Assembly (NCBI GenBank): GCA_002816585.1
Contig: MUCT01000020.1
Coordinates: 1-59,679, forward strand
DNA length: 59,679 nt
Direction of reading: 5' to 3'
DNA from: SAR202 cluster bacterium Io17-Chloro-G6
Lineage (GTDB): Bacteria > Chloroflexota > Dehalococcoidia > UBA3495
The stretch's first letter is position 1, and each line of letters opens with the position of its first letter. Shown in pieces: positions 49,754 through 58,670 of the stretch. Made by a program: the position numbers and the translations under genes. The notes under the pieces were generated by a model. The model saw nothing but the letters and a program-made list of their open reading frames with translations. It was not told the DNA's origin and ran no database searches.

Positions 49754-50233
49754 ATGAACCAAAAGGTCCGCCTCAAGATCAACGGCATAGACCACGAATT
49801 GGACATCCCGGCCCGGCGTCTGCTAGTCGACTGCATCCGCTACGACATCGGCCTAACCGGCACCAAAGAGGGTTGCAGCGTTGGCGTTTGCGGGGCCTGC
49901 GCCGTGTTGGTCGACGGCGAGATGTTCGCCTCTTGCATCACTCTGGCGGCAGCGGTTGACGGCTCAGAAATCACCACCATCGAAGGCATCGCAGAGAACG
50001 GCAACCTCCACCCCGTGCAGCAAGCCTTCATCGATAACGGCGGGTTCCAGTGCGGCATCTGCACCCCCGGGCAGGTGATCGCCGCCAAGTCCCTGCTGGA
50101 CGAAAACCCCAACCCCAACGAAGACGAAATCAAAGAGTGGATGATGGGCAACCTGTGCCGGTGCACCGGTTACTACGGCATCCTCAATTCAGTAGCGGCC
50201 GCCGCCAAGAACATTTCTGGCAGCCCCGAATGA
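49754..50233 (+). CDS. coxS: xanthine-oxidase-family small [2Fe-2S] subunit (CoxS-like)
   Basis: The product is the iron-sulfur subunit (159 residues) of a CO-dehydrogenase/xanthine-dehydrogenase-type molybdenum hydroxylase. The N-terminal plant-ferredoxin cluster is GCSVGVCGACAVLVDG, with a fourth Cys in FASCITLA. The C-terminal four-helix domain binds the second cluster through FQCGICTPGQVIAAK and GNLCRCTGYYGI. AAGGGA precedes the ATG. Its stop overlaps the start of the FAD subunit gene by 4 bases, so translation is coupled. The molybdopterin large subunit gene is not beside it. Confidence 0.92.
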   Translation: MNQKVRLKINGIDHELDIPARRLLVDCIRYDIGLTGTKEGCSVGVCGACAVLVDGEMFASCITLAAAVDGSEITTIEGIAENGNLHPVQQAFIDNGGFQCGICTPGQVIAAKSLLDENPNPNEDEIKEWMMGNLCRCTGYYGILNSVAAAAKNISGSPE

Positions 50234-51102
50234 TCGACTTCGAGTACCACAATCCCACCAGCCTGGACGAAGTTTTTGAACTCTTGGACCATTATGGCGA
50301 GGACGCGCGGGTCATGGCCGGCGGCACCGCCCTGGTCATCCAGATGAAGCAGCGGCTGGTCCAACCTGCCCATGTGATCGGACTGCGCCGGGTTGGCAGT
50401 CTCAACAGTATCGAGTCGACTTCAGAGGGCGTTAGGATCGGCGCCCTCTGCACCCAGCGTCAGATACAGAACCACCCCGTTGTCGGCGGTGAGTTGCCCT
50501 TGCTGGCCGATACCTTCCGTAAGGTGGCAACACCCCGGATACGCAACATGGCCACCATCGGGGGCGGGCTGGTTAACGGCGACCCAAACCAAGACCCGCC
50601 TCCCACGCTCATCGCCTTGGGAGCGTCCGCGGTGATGACCTCCAAGAACGGAGACCGGATGGTCCCCGTCGAAGACCTGTTCATAGACTACTACGAGACT
50701 GACGTGCAGCCCGGCGAGGTGCTGACCAGCGTCTTGGTTCCCCCGGCTCCCGCGGGTTCCGGCTCGGTCTACTTGAAGTTTTTGCCCCGTACCGCCGACG
50801 ACTACGGCACTGTTTCCGTGGCCGCGGTGGTCTCCCAAGAACAGGACGGCTCATGTAAAGATGTCCGGATTGTTTTGGGCTCGGTGAGTGTCACTCCGGT
50901 AAGGGCCACTCAGGCCGAAGATGGCCTGCGGGGAAAGCCGCTGACAGATGAGAACATCCGGGCGGCCGCCGCTTTGGTGAAAGACGAGGTGGACCCCCTG
51001 GAAGACTTCCGGGGTTCCGCCGAGTATAAGACCGATATGGCGGAGGTCTTCGCCAGACGGGCCATAGAGCAGGCAATAGCTTCGATACCGGCCGGAAGGT
51101 AG
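50230..51102 (+). CDS. coxM: xanthine-oxidase-family FAD-binding subunit (CoxM-like)
   Basis: The product is the FAD subunit (290 residues) of the same type of enzyme. The first FAD motif is DARVMAGGTALVIQMKQRL near residue 30, and the second is ATPRIRNMATIGGGLVNGDPNQDPPPTLIALGA near residue 100. The C-terminal CO_deh_flav_C domain has FLPRTADDYGTVSVAAVVS. The ATG at 50230 is used, overlapping the coxS stop. The next gene, 4 bases on, is a CoxG-like gene. S-M-G without L is an unusual order. Confidence 0.92.
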   Translation: MIDFEYHNPTSLDEVFELLDHYGEDARVMAGGTALVIQMKQRLVQPAHVIGLRRVGSLNSIESTSEGVRIGALCTQRQIQNHPVVGGELPLLADTFRKVATPRIRNMATIGGGLVNGDPNQDPPPTLIALGASAVMTSKNGDRMVPVEDLFIDYYETDVQPGEVLTSVLVPPAPAGSGSVYLKFLPRTADDYGTVSVAAVVSQEQDGSCKDVRIVLGSVSVTPVRATQAEDGLRGKPLTDENIRAAAALVKDEVDPLEDFRGSAEYKTDMAEVFARRAIEQAIASIPAGR

Positions 51103-51106
51103 CCTT

Positions 51107-51565
51107 GTGAAACTAGATATCCGCTCTGTCGTGCCCGCCAGCCGCGAGGCGACCTGGGCGGTGGTCATGGACATCCCCAAGGCCGCCTCCTGTATTCCTG
51201 GGATAAAAGAAGTCACCCCGAACGGCGAGGGCCGCTTCCAAGCCATCCTCCAAGCCAGAGTCGGACCAATGGGCATGAACCTTAGCGGGACAATCACTGT
51301 GCTGTCCCAGGACGCCGACGCCGGCGAGGCCCGCTTTCTGGTCGAAGCCAATGACCGCCGGGTGGGTGGCGGGGTCAAGACCGACATGACGATGAAAGTG
51401 ACCGCCCAGTCTCCCAACGAGACCGAACTGGAGATCGTAAGCGACACCACCTTCATGGGCCGCTTGGGTGAACTAGGCCAACCAATCATCCGCAGGAAGG
51501 CCCGCAACACCTTGGAAGAGTTCTCCCGGAACCTGAGCAAACTGCTGGAGTCGGCGCCCTCATGA
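51107..51565 (+). CDS. coxG: CoxG-like SRPBCC protein
   Basis: The product is a 152-residue SRPBCC/START-fold protein of the CoxG group, whose founding member recruits CO dehydrogenase to the membrane. It starts MKLDIRSVVPASREATWAVVMDIPKAASCIPGIKEV and has the DUF1791-like strand pattern TMKVTAQSPNETELEIVSDTTFMGRLGELGQPII. There is no hydrophobic C-terminal anchor as in some CoxG. The start is GTG at 51107, 4 bases after coxM, so it is in the coxSM operon. It supports a real Mo-hydroxylase unit whose large subunit is encoded elsewhere. Confidence 0.87.
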   Translation: MKLDIRSVVPASREATWAVVMDIPKAASCIPGIKEVTPNGEGRFQAILQARVGPMGMNLSGTITVLSQDADAGEARFLVEANDRRVGGGVKTDMTMKVTAQSPNETELEIVSDTTFMGRLGELGQPIIRRKARNTLEEFSRNLSKLLESAPS

Positions 51566-51598
51566 CCACACAGTGGGCGCACTGGGAGTCCCAGTCCA

Positions 51599-51628
51599 TT
51601 GACACAAAATTTCCGGGGTTCCTATACT
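51599..51628 (+). promoter_or_regulatory. promoter of glmS
   Basis: Perfect TTGACA (51599-51604) and TATACT (51623-51628) are separated by 18 bases. They leave a leader of about 85 bases before the GTG start of glmS at 51721. Confidence 0.75.
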
Positions 51629-51720
51629 AGTTACCAGTACTATTTTTCTTCACATGAATCTCACGGCATGTTTCATCCTAATCCTGAGACTAAGCGCCTA
51701 ATGTGTGTCCTGGAGGGCCT

Positions 51721-53583
51721 GTGTGCGGCATCGTAGGGTATATCGGCGGGCAAGAAGCCTGGCCCATCATCTATGAGGGACTAAGGCGGCTAGAATACCG
51801 GGGCTACGACAGTGCGGGTATTGCCATCGTCGATCCTCACGGCGACATTCAACTGCGGAAGACCGTTGGCAAAGTCATCGGTCTGGACGCAGACAACACC
51901 GGATCCCAACCCAGCGGCACCGTTGGGCTGGGCCACACACGTTGGGCCACCCACGGTCGTCCATCCCACGAGAACGCCCATCCTCACACCGACTGCCAGC
52001 AGCGCATAGCAGTGGTCCACAACGGCATAGTTGAAAACTATTTAGAGTTGAAACACCGCCTGATGGATGCCGGGCACGTATTTGAATCAGAGACCGACAC
52101 CGAAGTCCTCACCCATCTGGTTGAAGAGGGCATGGACCGGGGCCTGGCCTTTCAAGAAGCATTCAGGCGCATGGGCCGTATGGTGAAGGGCTCCCAAGCC
52201 ATCTCCGCCATCCTTCAAGGAGAAACTGCCGAGATTTGTGCTCTGCGGTTAGGGCACGCCGGTGGTATCGTGGTGGCCCAGTCAGGGGGCCAAGCGATCA
52301 TTGGCAGCGACCTGCCCGCGTTGTTGCCGCTCCTCCAGGACGAATCCGATGTGGGCCAGGTCGGATTCCTGGAGACGGGTGAAATGGTAGTGGTTACCAG
52401 AAGCGGAGTCCAGTACCGGGACCTGGAAGGAAACCACATCGACAAGCAGCCCCGGATGGTCTCCCAGGAAGATGTGCAGGTAGATAAAGCAGGATACCAG
52501 CACTTCATGTTGAAAGAGATTATGGAGCAGCCCCAGGCGGTGGCCAGCGCCATGCGCGAGCGAGTCGACTTTGAGACCCGGAGAGTAGACCTGCCTGACT
52601 TCCCATTCTCAGCCCAAGAGATTGCCGAACTGGACCGAGTGATGCTCATCGGTTGCGGCACCAGCCTCCACGCCGCCCAGGTAGGCCGCCACTTGGTGGA
52701 GCGCTATAGCGGTCTGCCCGCGGAGGCTGAGAGTGCTTCGGAGTTCCGTTACCGCGACCCATACATTGGTCCCCGCACCCTAGTGGTGTCCATCGGCCAA
52801 TCAGGCGAAACCGCTGACACTGTCGCCGCCATGCAGATGGTCAAAAGCAAAGGCGCGAAGCTGTTGACTATCTGCAATGCCGAAGGCAGCCAGGCGACGC
52901 GCATCGCCGATGGAACGCTTTACATGCGGGCCGGCATCGAGATTGGCGTTGCCAGCACCAAAACATTCGTGGCTTCGCTGACTATCCTGAACCTGCTTGC
53001 CATCTTCTTGGGCCAGTCCAGGGGTGTTTTGAACCAAGCCAAGACGCAAGAGTTGGTTGACGGCCTGGCCCAAGCGCCTAGACTGATGGGCGACCTTCTA
53101 GCGGATGAGGCCGTTTACCGCCACCTAGCCCAAGAATACCTGGATTTCGACTATTTTCTGTTCTTAGGCCGGGGATTGACCGCGCCCATCGCCTCGGAGG
53201 GCGCTTTGAAGCTCAAGGAGATTAGCTACGTCCACGCGGAGTTTTATCCTGCGGGAGAGATGAAGCACGGACCCATCGCCCTCATCGACAACGCCATGGC
53301 CACCGTTGCTTTGGCGCCCAAGGACTCACTCTACGACAAAGTCGTGAACAATGTGAGAGAGGTCAAGGCCCGGGACGGCCGCGTCCTTGCCGTGCTGACT
53401 CAGGGCGACACCGATTTGGCGGCGGACGTGGACCATGCTTTGTACATCCCGGAAGCTCCCGAGCACTTGATTCCCCTGCTCGCCATCGTGCCTCTGCAGC
53501 TTCTGTCCTACAACATAGCCTTGCTGCGAAACCGGGATGTGGACCAACCCCGAAATTTGGCCAAATCGGTCACCGTCGAGTAG
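51721..53583 (+). CDS. glmS: glutamine--fructose-6-phosphate aminotransferase (GlmS)
   Basis: GlmS makes glucosamine-6-phosphate from fructose-6-phosphate and glutamine, the first step to UDP-GlcNAc. The product has 620 residues. The GTG at 51721 is the correct start because the next residue is the catalytic Cys (CGIVGYIG), which must be N-terminal. RRLEYRGYDSAGIA, GHTRWATHG and HNGIVENY complete the glutaminase. The two SIS sugar-isomerase domains have IGCGTSLHAAQVG, SIGQSGETADTV and YPAGEMKHGPIALI, and the protein ends with the normal LAKSVTVE. GGAGG lies just upstream. The leader is too short for a glmS ribozyme. Confidence 0.96.
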   Translation: MCGIVGYIGGQEAWPIIYEGLRRLEYRGYDSAGIAIVDPHGDIQLRKTVGKVIGLDADNTGSQPSGTVGLGHTRWATHGRPSHENAHPHTDCQQRIAVVHNGIVENYLELKHRLMDAGHVFESETDTEVLTHLVEEGMDRGLAFQEAFRRMGRMVKGSQAISAILQGETAEICALRLGHAGGIVVAQSGGQAIIGSDLPALLPLLQDESDVGQVGFLETGEMVVVTRSGVQYRDLEGNHIDKQPRMVSQEDVQVDKAGYQHFMLKEIMEQPQAVASAMRERVDFETRRVDLPDFPFSAQEIAELDRVMLIGCGTSLHAAQVGRHLVERYSGLPAEAESASEFRYRDPYIGPRTLVVSIGQSGETADTVAAMQMVKSKGAKLLTICNAEGSQATRIADGTLYMRAGIEIGVASTKTFVASLTILNLLAIFLGQSRGVLNQAKTQELVDGLAQAPRLMGDLLADEAVYRHLAQEYLDFDYFLFLGRGLTAPIASEGALKLKEISYVHAEFYPAGEMKHGPIALIDNAMATVALAPKDSLYDKVVNNVREVKARDGRVLAVLTQGDTDLAADVDHALYIPEAPEHLIPLLAIVPLQLLSYNIALLRNRDVDQPRNLAKSVTVE

Positions 53584-53833
53584 CTAACGGCCCGTCCCCT
53601 GGTTCTCTTGATTCACAATTCTTGCGCTCTAATTCGACGCTTGTTGTGCCGATTCCGCCGCCGTTCCAGCACACCTGCCATATTGGCGTCCCGCCATGGC
53701 CGGAATCCTCCAAACCAGCCTCTTGGGAGGATTGCAGTTATCTTACAGCGGTGCAATCATATTATTTACTACAGACTCAAATTATTCACGCAATTTTCTA
53801 TTCATAGGATGCCAGGACAAGGACTAACGGTAG

Positions 53834-55126
53834 ATGTTTTCCAAACTAGATCACCCGCCGGTTTCCTTCGAGGATTACCGCCCTTTGCTTGATCCCAAGC
53901 TAGCCGACGATTTGGCCACAGTCGCGGGAGAGATGGGCCAACTACGGGTGTTACACCTGAACAGCACGGCCACCGGCGGCGGCGTCGCCGAGATACTGCA
54001 ATCGATGGTGCCTCTGGGCAACTCCTTGGGCATTGAGACCGAACGGATAGTCATCAACCCAGAGGCGGCGGAGTTCTTCCAGGTCACCAAGAAGATTCAT
54101 AACATGTTGCAGGGCGCCCAGGGCGCCCTCTCTCCGCAAGAGCTGGATGTCTATTTCAGCTGTATCCAGAGGGTTGCCGACGACATGCAGGCCAGGAGCC
54201 TTACGGCCGACGTCTGGTTCGTGCACGACCCGCAGTTGTTGCCGCTGGCCAAACTATTGCCAAAGAAAGAGGGCGATACCTGGATCTGGATTTGCCACAT
54301 AGACCTCACTACGCCCAACAAGTCGGTGTTGGACGCGCTGATGCCACTGACCGAGTATTATGACCAACTGATATTTTCCCAAACAGCATACGTGCCTGAG
54401 GGTCTGGGAGATAAAGTCCCAGTAATAATTGCCCCTCCGGCCATCGATCCTCTCACCGTCAAAAACACGCCTATGGACCTGCACCAAGCCCAGAAAGTGG
54501 TCCGCGCCATGGGCATCGACACCGAGCGTCCGCTAATCACCCAGGTCTCGCGGTTCGACCTGTGGAAAGACCCCTGGGGAGTGATCGACGCCTACCGCAT
54601 TGCCAAAAAGTCGGTGCCAGGCCTCCAGTTGGCCCTCCTGGGCCTGAGCCAAGCAACCGACGACCCCGAGGGGGCGGAAGTCTTTAGGACCGTGTTTGAC
54701 TACGCCGGGGAAGACCCGGACATCCACATGTACTTCGACCCCAGCGACATGCCAGTCTCGGTGGATGAGGTGGTCAACGCAGTACAGATGGCCTCCGAGG
54801 TGTTGATCCAGAAATCCACCAGGGAAGGCTTTGGCCTCACGGTCACCGAGGGCATGTGGAAGGGCAAACCGGTTATCGGCGGCGACGCTGGCGGCATCCG
54901 TGTCCAGATTAATGATGGTGTCAGCGGTTTTTTGGTTTCCTCCCCCGAGCAGTGTGCCCAGAGATTGGTGGAGCTGCTTCAAGACCAATCTCTAAGGGTC
55001 CGCATTGGCGACGCAGCCAAGGAGAGCGTTCGTCAGCGGTTCCTTCTGCCGCGATTGGCCCTGGACTACCTGCGAACCGCTAGGGCCAGCGTCAACGGCA
55101 GAATACCGGCGTCCAGCGGGGACTGA
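53834..55126 (+). CDS. GT4 glycosyltransferase, trehalose glycosyltransferring synthase (TreT)-like
   Basis: The product is a 430-residue GT-B retaining glycosyltransferase. LHLNSTATGGGVAEILQSMVPL opens the N-terminal domain and VWFVHDPQLLPLA follows, both typical of TreT. The C-terminal domain has QVSRFDLWKDPWGVIDAYR and the donor-site EX7E region STREGFGLTVTEGMWKGKPV. TreT makes trehalose from NDP-glucose and glucose, often for osmotic stress. Related GT4 enzymes with other acceptors exist, so the product is only probable. No other trehalose gene is adjacent. The 250-base gap upstream is A+T-rich near 53750-53810 and may hold the promoter. Confidence 0.78.
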   Translation: MFSKLDHPPVSFEDYRPLLDPKLADDLATVAGEMGQLRVLHLNSTATGGGVAEILQSMVPLGNSLGIETERIVINPEAAEFFQVTKKIHNMLQGAQGALSPQELDVYFSCIQRVADDMQARSLTADVWFVHDPQLLPLAKLLPKKEGDTWIWICHIDLTTPNKSVLDALMPLTEYYDQLIFSQTAYVPEGLGDKVPVIIAPPAIDPLTVKNTPMDLHQAQKVVRAMGIDTERPLITQVSRFDLWKDPWGVIDAYRIAKKSVPGLQLALLGLSQATDDPEGAEVFRTVFDYAGEDPDIHMYFDPSDMPVSVDEVVNAVQMASEVLIQKSTREGFGLTVTEGMWKGKPVIGGDAGGIRVQINDGVSGFLVSSPEQCAQRLVELLQDQSLRVRIGDAAKESVRQRFLLPRLALDYLRTARASVNGRIPASSGD

Positions 55127-55374
55127 ATCGCCGTTACCCAAGGCGGCCCTGAGTGACCCGCTGATTCCGCGTCCCCTTTTAACCGGCCTACGTTCTCGCC
55201 CAATTGCATCCCTACCTGGCTTGCAAACAGCCTAGCTTGTTGCCGTCTTGATGTTAGAGTAGAGTCTAATCTGCGGTCCGTGTCTGTGTTGGTTCAACAG
55301 TTGCCTAAAGACCGTGACTGAGCGGTAAACTCGGATCATGCCTGGCAAGAAATATTTGACCGGAAAGAATTGGG

Positions 55375-56298
55375 ATGAGTCTAGTCCGCGTTAAAGCCCC
55401 CGCTACCACGGCGAACATGGGTCCCGGCTACGATTGTCTGGGCATGGCCCTCGATGTCTGGAATACACTGGAGATTCAGACGCTGGAGAGTGGCGAGCCG
55501 GTGGTCGAGATATCCGGCGAGGGCGCCGGCGAGCTCGGCACGGGACGGGACAACTTGGTCTACCGGTCCATGGCGTTTCTGTTCAAGGAAGCAGGTCAGG
55601 AAATGCCGGTATTCCGGGTCCGGTGCGAAAACAACATTCCCCTGGCCCGGGGCATGGGCAGCAGCGCCGCGGCCATCGCCGGCGGATTGGTGGCGGCCAA
55701 CGCCATCTGCTCCCAAGATTTCACAGCCAATGAACTGCTGGAGATGGCTGCCACGATCGAAGGGCACCCCGACAATGTCGCCGCCGCGGTGATGGGCGGG
55801 ATGCAACTGGTCATCATCGACCGGACGGATGATGGCCGGCAACTCTACACCGTGCCGGTGAATGTGCCGCCGGAGATGCGCGCCGTGGTCTTCGTACCCG
55901 ACGTGAGAATCGCCACAGACGACGCACGGGCCGTTCTGCCGGAGAAAGTATCCATCAGAGACGCAGTGCATAACATGGGCCGCGTTGGCCTTCTGGTGGC
56001 CAGCATGGCCACCAACCACCCGGAATATCTGGCCATTGCCACCCAAGACCGGCTTCACCAGCCCTACCGTCAACCGCTGTTCCCGGCCATGAAGGTGATA
56101 TTCAAAGCCGCCCTTGATGCCGGGGCATTGGGGGTTTTCCTATCCGGCAGCGGCTCCACAGTACTGGCCCTGACGCAGGGGCGGGAGATGACGGTGGCTT
56201 ATGAAATGGCAGAAGCCGCCCGTCAAGCCAGCGTCTCAGGTAATGTCAGCGTCACCCAGCCAACAGTTCGCGGCGCCCACTTAACCGCCCAAGAATAG
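55375..56298 (+). CDS. thrB: homoserine kinase (ThrB)
   Basis: ThrB phosphorylates homoserine in threonine synthesis. The 307-residue product is a GHMP kinase: VKAPATTANMGPGYDCLGMALDVWN at the N-terminus, the phosphate-binding loop in IPLARGMGSSAAAIAGG, EGHPDNVAAAVMGGMQLV, and the third motif GVFLSGSGSTVLAL. These are all characteristic of ThrB. GGAAAG precedes the ATG. The gene for aspartokinase, the first enzyme of the same pathway, begins 49 bases downstream, so the two are probably co-transcribed. The 248-base upstream gap has a TTAGA-TCTAA inverted repeat near 55250 that could be regulatory. Confidence 0.93.
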   Translation: MSLVRVKAPATTANMGPGYDCLGMALDVWNTLEIQTLESGEPVVEISGEGAGELGTGRDNLVYRSMAFLFKEAGQEMPVFRVRCENNIPLARGMGSSAAAIAGGLVAANAICSQDFTANELLEMAATIEGHPDNVAAAVMGGMQLVIIDRTDDGRQLYTVPVNVPPEMRAVVFVPDVRIATDDARAVLPEKVSIRDAVHNMGRVGLLVASMATNHPEYLAIATQDRLHQPYRQPLFPAMKVIFKAALDAGALGVFLSGSGSTVLALTQGREMTVAYEMAEAARQASVSGNVSVTQPTVRGAHLTAQE

Positions 56299-56347
56299 AC
56301 CCGACGGTTATGCAAATTCCAGTCCACAAGTTCAGCTGGTCATAGTA

Positions 56348-57574
56348 GTGCCGTTTGTAATCCACAAGTATGGCGGTTCTTCGGTGGCGGACGCAGAAAA
56401 GATACAAAGCGTGGCCCGCCGCATCGCCGAGGTGAGGAGGACCGGAACCGGTGTGGTGGCGGTGGTTTCCGCCATGGGCGACTCCACCGACGAACTCATC
56501 GAATTAGCCCTTTCCGTCTCCAAGCAGCCCCACCCCAGAGAACTGGACCTGCTACTCTCAACGGGCGAGTTGGTGTCCTCCACGCTATTGACCATGGCCC
56601 TAAGAGACCTGGGCCATGAGGCGGTGAGCCTCACCGGTTCCCAAGCAGGGATCCACACAGACACCAGCCACGGCCGGGCCCGAATCCATCGCGTTGACAC
56701 CGCCCGGATGCTGAAAGAGTTGGATGAAGGCCACATCGTAGTGGTGGCGGGATTTCAAGGGATCACTGAAGAAGAGGATATTACCACACTTGGACGAGGC
56801 GGCTCTGATACCACGGCAGTAGCCCTGGCGGCGGCTCTTGAGGCCGACAGGTGCGAGATTTACACCGACGTGGACGGCATCTACACCGCCGACCCCAAGA
56901 TCGTTCCCGAGGCCCGCAAACTGGACGAGATCGGCTACGATGAGATGCTGGAGCTGGCCAACTACGGCGCCAAGATGCACCCCAGATCCGTCGAGTTGGG
57001 CGCAGTTTACAACGTGCCGATATACGTTGCCTCTAGCTTCAACCAAACCCCCGGAACCTTGATACACAGCAATCCGGACAAAAACGATATGGAAAATAGA
57101 ATCAAAGTAACGGGCATAGCCTGCACTACCAACGTGGCCAAGATCACCGTGCGCGGTGTCCCGGACCGTCCCGGCGTGGCCGCAGCCCTCTTTGAGCCCT
57201 TGGCATATTCTGGGATCAGCGTGGACACCATCGTCCAGAACACCAGCGAGGAACGCACCACCGACATCAGCTTCACCATCAGTGGGGCCGATCTAAGGGT
57301 TGCCCTGGCAAAAGTCGAGGAGTTGACCAAGGAGATCGGCGCCACAAGCCTGGCCAGCGAAGCCAATCTGGCGGCGGTGAGCGTCGTTGGCTCCGGGATG
57401 CAAAACACGCCTGGTTACGCTTCGCGAATGTTTCGGATTCTGGCTGATGGCAACGTAAACATAGACATGATCACCACCTCTGAGATCCGCATCTCATGCA
57501 TCATCAAAGAAGAGCAGGCTCAAGAAGCGGTGAGGCTTCTTCACCGGGGCTTTAGCTTGGACGAAGCTGAATAA
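56348..57574 (+). CDS. lysC: aspartate kinase
   Basis: The product catalyses aspartate to aspartyl-phosphate, the entry to Lys, Met and Thr synthesis. Of 408 residues, the kinase domain opens VIHKYGGSSVADAEKIQ (KxGGSSV) and has GFQGITEEEDITTLGRGGSDTTAVALA and the Asp-rich CEIYTDVDGIYTADP. Two ACT domains follow (GIACTTNVAKITVRGVPDRPG and AAVSVVGSGMQNTPGYASRMF), the single-chain feedback-inhibited form found in many Gram-positive-like bacteria. The start is GTG at 56348. It lies immediately after thrB. Confidence 0.95.
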   Translation: MPFVIHKYGGSSVADAEKIQSVARRIAEVRRTGTGVVAVVSAMGDSTDELIELALSVSKQPHPRELDLLLSTGELVSSTLLTMALRDLGHEAVSLTGSQAGIHTDTSHGRARIHRVDTARMLKELDEGHIVVVAGFQGITEEEDITTLGRGGSDTTAVALAAALEADRCEIYTDVDGIYTADPKIVPEARKLDEIGYDEMLELANYGAKMHPRSVELGAVYNVPIYVASSFNQTPGTLIHSNPDKNDMENRIKVTGIACTTNVAKITVRGVPDRPGVAAALFEPLAYSGISVDTIVQNTSEERTTDISFTISGADLRVALAKVEELTKEIGATSLASEANLAAVSVVGSGMQNTPGYASRMFRILADGNVNIDMITTSEIRISCIIKEEQAQEAVRLLHRGFSLDEAE

Positions 57575-57628
57575 CCCGGCCTACCATGATTCTAGACCCC
57601 GGCCCTTAACCCAAAGGAAGTTGGCCCC

Positions 57629-58345
57629 TTGCCTCAGCCGTTTCTATCAGTCGTGATTCCCGCGTTCAACGAAGAACCTCGAATCTCAGACACTCTCTCC
57701 CAGGTGGTCGAGTACCTTACAGCCCAGGACTATAGGTGGGAGGTCGTGGTAGCCGACGACGGCAGCCAGGACCAAACCGCTCAACTGGTGGACCAGGTGA
57801 CCATGGACTACCCCAACGTCCGCGCGCTTCGCCTGCCACACCGGGGTAAGGGTTGGGCGGTGAAGAAAGGAATGCTGGCAGCCCAGGGTGAGTACCGCCT
57901 GCTCTGCGACGCCGATCTATCGGTTCCCATCGGCCAGGTGGAGCGCCTTTTGCCTCCTCTGGGGCCCGGGTCCGACATCGTATTGGGCTCTCGTGAGGCC
58001 CCTGGCGCGGCTCGGTTCGGCGAACCGGCACGCCGTCACCTAATGGGCCGGGTCTTCAATCTACTCGTCAGCGGGCTGGCCGTGGCTGGTCTGGATGACA
58101 CCCAGTGCGGATTCAAATGCTTCCGGGGCGAAGCAGCACAGGACCTTTTCCAGCGGCAGACCATGGACGGGTTCGCCTTTGACGTTGAATTGCTGTACCT
58201 GGCCCGTAAGCTCGGGCTGAGCTTCGCTGAAGTTGGTGTGGACTGGTATTACAGGTCGCAGAGCAAGGTGCGGCCCGTGCAGGATTCCTTCTCCATGACC
58301 CTGGATCTCTTCAAGATCCGCTGGCGGCACCGGCATCTGGGTTAG
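57629..58345 (+). CDS. GT2 family glycosyltransferase (polyprenyl-phosphate sugar transferase-like)
   Basis: The product is a 238-residue GT-A family 2 enzyme resembling dolichol/polyprenyl-phosphate mannose or glucose synthases (DPM1/ALG5). Motifs are FLSVVIPAFNEEPRI, EVVVADDGSQDQTAQLV, KGWAVKKGMLAAQGEY, the DxD-like LLCDADLSVPI, and LDDTQCGFKCFRGEAAQDLF with the late FDVELLYLARKLGLSFAEVGVDWYYR. No C-terminal transmembrane helices are present. The start is TTG at 57629 with AAGGAAG upstream. It probably charges a lipid carrier for cell-envelope glycan synthesis. The acceptor is inferred from family only. Confidence 0.88.
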   Translation: MPQPFLSVVIPAFNEEPRISDTLSQVVEYLTAQDYRWEVVVADDGSQDQTAQLVDQVTMDYPNVRALRLPHRGKGWAVKKGMLAAQGEYRLLCDADLSVPIGQVERLLPPLGPGSDIVLGSREAPGAARFGEPARRHLMGRVFNLLVSGLAVAGLDDTQCGFKCFRGEAAQDLFQRQTMDGFAFDVELLYLARKLGLSFAEVGVDWYYRSQSKVRPVQDSFSMTLDLFKIRWRHRHLG

Positions 58346-58670
58346 ACCATTCTTTTTTCCGACTCCGGCCCACAAGCGTAGATGACCAACTACACGGTCC
58401 ATGATGTTCCCTTCGGTTCAAGACTGGTAGATTGACGCCGGTAAAAATATCCATAAATTCTATGATATTAGGCTTGACCTTTGGCGGGGTGATAGTGAAA
58501 CTACTAGATAAGCACTGGGCATGAAACGAGACTATGCAAGGCGCGGATCGTCAGTGTGTTGGACTGGCCGGAGGTTCATACCGAGAGTGCTCGATTCGGC
58601 TTACCGGACGGTTGCGTGGCCCCTAATGGGAATGCGGCTGGCGACATAGCAACACCGAACAGGAGACGGG
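58346..58670. other. gene-free region before the TPR gene
   Basis: No gene is supported in this stretch. The segment 58435-58505 is A+T-rich (TTGACGCCGG near 58433, TATGATATTAGG near 58460, TTGACC near 58473) and probably holds the promoter of the downstream gene, but no clean hexamer pair with 16-18 spacing was found. Confidence 0.45.

Noticed and set aside
51629..51720. Possible glmS ribozyme, because AGCGCC occurs upstream of glmS
   Set aside because: The AGCGCC word lies only about 25 bases before the start codon. A glmS ribozyme needs well over 100 bases of structured RNA after that site, so the match is chance.
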